Source of the DNA: Melitaea cinxia
Taxonomy: Eukaryota; Arthropoda; Insecta; Lepidoptera; Nymphalidae
Length of the DNA: 64,000 nucleotides
Assembly (NCBI RefSeq): GCF_905220565.1
Contig: NC_059423.1
Coordinates: 5,390,001-5,454,000 of the forward strand
Direction of reading: 5' to 3'
Below are positions 61,549 through 64,000 of this stretch, in pieces. The position numbers and the translations under genes were made by a program. Each line of letters opens with the position of its first letter. Positions within the stretch are counted from its first letter, which is position 1. Under the pieces are notes generated by a model. That model did no database searches. It had not been told where the DNA came from and saw nothing but the letters and a program-made list of their open reading frames with translations.

Positions 61549-61628
61549 AAACGACTTACCACAATTTTCAAAGTCGCCGATATATCGGGTGTTTCTAAAT
61601 GATGATTGAGTTAACTACTACTGTTAGT

Positions 61629-61974
61629 ACTGTGTGGCTACGGTACTAAAGAATATAGCCACCCCCTCTCTTCTTGTGGGTGTCGTAAGAGGCGACTAAG
61701 GGATAGCACGGTTCCGCTCCTACCTTGGAACTTATAAAGCCGATCGATGGCGGGATAACCATCCAACTGCTGGCTTAGAAATACACAGGCCGAAGAGGGG
61801 CAGCACCGTCTTCGGTGCGACAAAGCCAAGTACTGCGGTCACCAACCCGCCTGCCCAGCGCGGTGACCATGGGCAGAACACATAATTTCACGTTGTTTTT
61901 GGCGTGAACTTGTGGAGGCCTATGTCCAGTATTGGACTGTATAGGCTGTAATGATGATGATGGTGATGATGATT
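61629..61974 (+). mobile_element. SINE (family A), full length, plus orientation
   Basis: ACTGTGTGGCTACGGTACTA ... GTGTCGTAAGAGGCGACTAA ... CTTAGAAATACACAGGCCGA ... TGTGGAGGCCTATGTCCAGT ... GTAATGATGATGATGGTGATGATGATT tail. Confidence 0.86.
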
Positions 61975-62054
61975 AAGTCCCACTCGCTTAAGTAATAGTA
62001 TTATTTTATGCTTGTAATAAAAATCTAATTTCGCGAGATAGAATAATAAAAAAT

Positions 62055-62245
62055 TACCTAAACATTTTTTAATATCATATCAAAAATCTACCGTTCCAGC
62101 GGGGATCGAACCTCCATCTCCGACTGACTGTGTCTGTGCTCTAGCCAATTAAGCTATGGAACGATATACCCGCTAGATCGAAATTTTTGATATGATGATT
62201 TTATTATGTACGATTTTATTTTTGTGTTACCCACACATTAGGTAT
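62055..62245 (-). repeat. tRNA-cored repeat unit
   Basis: Core at 62092-62163, with AATATCATATCAAAAATC before and ATTTTTGATATGATGATT after; ends GTGTTACCCACACATTAGG. Confidence 0.75.
62092..62163 (-). ncRNA. tRNA-like core
   Basis: CGTTCCATAGCTTAATTGGC, anticodon arm with an ACAGTCA loop and B box GGTTCGATCCCC; pairs CGTTCCA/TGGAACG. Repeat-borne. Confidence 0.62.
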
Positions 62246-62248
62246 TCA

Positions 62249-62510
62249 GAGCATTGACAGTGGTGGTATGGTCCTATTATTGCAAGCGTCCAAACATACG
62301 GTAACCGGTTACCATCGGATGGACCGTACGCTTGTTTGCCACAATATTGGTAAAAGGTCAATTGGTGTTGCAAGTATCAAAATATACATATAGTTGCTAC
62401 CACTACCACCATCTCTTAATAGACTTGTAAACAAGTTATTATCTGTATCCTGTTCTTTTTTTAAATAAAGTCAGTGATCTTGATCAACGAACGTTGTTAT
62501 TTTAATTGAC
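62249..62510 (-). repeat. Composite repeat shared with 6640-6900
   Basis: CAGTGGTGGTATGGTCCTATTATTGCAAGCG ... CCACCATCTCTTAATAGACTTG ... CAGTGATCTTGATCAACG occurs at both places, and a tRNA-cored unit follows in both. Confidence 0.75.
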
Positions 62511-62528
62511 AATATTAATTAACTTCAA

Positions 62529-62770
62529 GGTCTAAACATTTTTGAATATCATATCAAAAATTGAACGCTCCAGCGGGGTTCGAACCCGCGTCTCCGACTG
62601 ACCGTATCGACGCTCTAGCCAATTAAGCTATGGAACGATGTACCCGCTAGAGCGAAATTTTTGATATGATGATTTTTATTTTCGGTTTAAGCGAACCGTG
62701 GCGCCGTCTATAGTGAGTTCTTTACAGAGACCCAAAAGACCCAAGGTAACACAAAAATAAAATCGTACAA
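62529..62770 (-). repeat. tRNA-cored repeat unit
   Basis: CTAAACATTTTTGAATATCATATC at the left, core at 62566-62637, then GCGAACCGTGGCGCCGTCTATAG and ACACAAAAATAAAATCG. The layout copies 6940-7140. Confidence 0.75.
62566..62637 (-). ncRNA. tRNA-like core
   Basis: CGTTCCATAGCTTAATTGGC with B box GGTTCGAACCCC and TGGAGCG end; loop ACGGTCA as in the 6973 core. Confidence 0.62.
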
Positions 62771-62958
62771 ATTAAAAAATTACCTACCTGCCTACTTTCC
62801 TGTGATATCAAATAACTTTTTACTGGGTGTACCGATTATAATGATTTTCTTTTATTCAAATTTTATCGAGATCTGTTCCAAATTGCTCCGAAATTTGAGC
62901 AAGACGTTTCCGTTATGACATTACACCCACACAGCATAGTTTATATTTTGTTTCATAG

Positions 62959-63125
62959 ATGGCGCTAGCTAGGCAGACTCATGTCAAGATGGCCGAAAAA
63001 TTAAAAGGTGGCGTCGAAGATGATTTGTCTGAATCTCAGATTAGCAAAATATTCGTCGGAGCGACGGTCTTCTTGACTGGTGGGACTGGTTTCTTGGGAA
63101 AACTACTCATCGAAAAATTACTGAG
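62959..63125 (+). CDS. Fatty acyl-CoA reductase family, first coding exon (partial gene)
   Basis: These reductases turn fatty acyl-CoA into fatty alcohol with NADPH, for waxes, lipids or pheromone precursors; they usually sit on the ER or peroxisome. The exon gives 55 residues and two bases: a charged leader, then SQISKIFVGATVFLTGGTGF and LGKLLIEKLLR. TGGTGFLG is the Rossmann GxxGxxG NAD(P)-binding motif in the spacing typical of the insect family. Acceptor-like CATAG sits right before the ATG and the donor is GTAAGC. The start could also be the second ATG (62992). Insects have many paralogues; the exact member cannot be told. The rest lies off the right edge. Confidence 0.85.
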
Positions 63126-63154
63126 GTAAGCTTATTACTACTGTAAATAAACTT

Positions 63155-63225
63155 AGGTAGGGCACAGCAGGAAATTTTCTGCTCAAATATGGAGCAACCC
63201 GACTGAGGTACTTCGACATTACCAT
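63155..63225 (-). repeat. SINE-like repeat fragment (family B)
   Basis: GGTAGGGCACAGCAGGAAATTTTCTGCTCAAATATGGAGCAACCCGACTGAGGTACTTCG, just after the reductase exon. Confidence 0.68.
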
Positions 63226-63539
63226 TACAGCGACTTTTTTTTTACGAAATTTGGTGATAACTTACCTTTTTATGTCCAAAACACAGTATTTTTTTTGATT
63301 GAATATATTTATTTTTTCACCATACTTTGACCTCAATATCGAAAAAGCACCCTAATTTTCAATACAAAATTCTCACGTCAGAATTTCAATTTTTTTAAAA
63401 AAGTCGGTAAGATTTTTGTTCGTTGATTTCTCTACTTTCTGAGTGTGTAAAAACATTTCTATGGTAAATGTTGTCAGAAAATGCAAAGAAATAATTGGTA
63501 GGCATTAGATGAACATTGAACGATTACAGTTTTTTTAAA

Positions 63540-64000
63540 TGTATTTGTTGGCACTTACGCTGTCGTAGGTAATTAGCAAGGAATTTATAAACAACAGATG
63601 CACCGATCACGCCACCTGCCACATCGTTCGATAGTCACCTATCCTCACTCATTCTATTACTCGAGTCATTCTGACGTGTATAAAATGAACAATGCAACCG
63701 TAACTAAGGTAGTTTTGGCTCTGGCTTGGCATGGTGCACTTGTTGTATCCTGCTGGTAGCTTAACCTAGACTCTTTAAATAATTACTTTTTGCGATCGAA
63801 TTAATTGTTACATATTATATCACGATTCGACTAGGCATTGCGGGCAACTCGTGCAGTGAAGGTGAGCGTTGATGCGCATCTCAAAGGGGGTCTCTTTAAA
63901 CCTACACGTAGGTCGCAAGTCCTGGGAACTGTTCAGAGTTTTTCCCTCTGCCACACGATGGAATCGACGCCCTCACGATAAATCCATCGAATGCTAAGAA
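63540..64000 (+). repeat. Repeat shared with 16755-17875, uninterrupted
   Basis: GTCGTAGGTAATTAGCAAGG ... CACATCGTTCGATAGTCACC ... TTGTTGTATCCTGCTGGTAG ... GTGCAGTGAAGGTGAGCGTTG ... CCACACGATGGAATCGACGC. Serves as the empty-site reference for the insertion at 16921. Runs off the window. Confidence 0.8.

Noticed and set aside
1..64000. CRISPR arrays, operons or bacterial-type systems
   Set aside because: Splice structure and repeat content are those of an insect nuclear genome; the regular tandem repeats lack spacer variation.

Overview
The window looks like an AT-rich, repeat-loaded stretch of a moth or butterfly (Lepidoptera) nuclear genome. Evidence: short exons with GT/AG borders in long introns, two conserved animal genes with insect-like protein sequence, and hundreds of bases of interspersed repeats of types I associate with Lepidoptera (SINEs with a retroposon tail reading GGCCTATGTCCAGCAGTGGA, RTE-like and Jockey-like LINE relics, hAT and mariner DNA transposons, Ty3/gypsy elements). 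I cannot name the species.

Three host genes are present. (1) Nf1 (neurofibromin, Ras-GAP) runs leftward from its start codon at 16393 to at least 722. Seventeen exons splice in frame into the first 781 residues, and the catalytic part lies beyond the left edge. (2) Snx6 (SNX-BAR sorting nexin) runs rightward from 18854 to 44716. Eleven exons splice in frame into a complete 419-residue protein. (3) At the right edge the first coding exon of a fatty acyl-CoA reductase family gene starts at 62959 and continues off the window. Nf1 and Snx6 are divergent, with 2.46 kb between start codons; that gap holds a CRE-like palindromic cluster and a retroposed insertion.

The remaining sequence is mainly mobile DNA. 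990-2146: RTE-like LINE relic. 12861-14205: LINE RNase H relic. 26641-29183: deleted and rearranged Ty3/gypsy element in Snx6 intron 7. 32526-41036: a LINE in Snx6 intron 9, itself split by a nearly intact Ty3/gypsy element (34352-40661) with near-identical LTRs and a 4-bp target duplication; a SINE sits inside that element. 46058-46292: hAT-type MITE. 47468-51704: complete-looking hAT transposon with a 671-residue transposase, terminal inverted repeats, subterminal repeat arrays and an 8-bp target duplication. 59726-60715: dead mariner. A recurrent repeat with a tRNA-like core (seven cores) is flanked by long inverted repeats.

The host genes share no pathway that the sequence shows. Nf1 restrains Ras at membranes, Snx6 forms membrane tubules for endosome retrieval, and the reductase would make fatty alcohols. 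All calls come from reading the sequence and from remembered family features; no database search was run.
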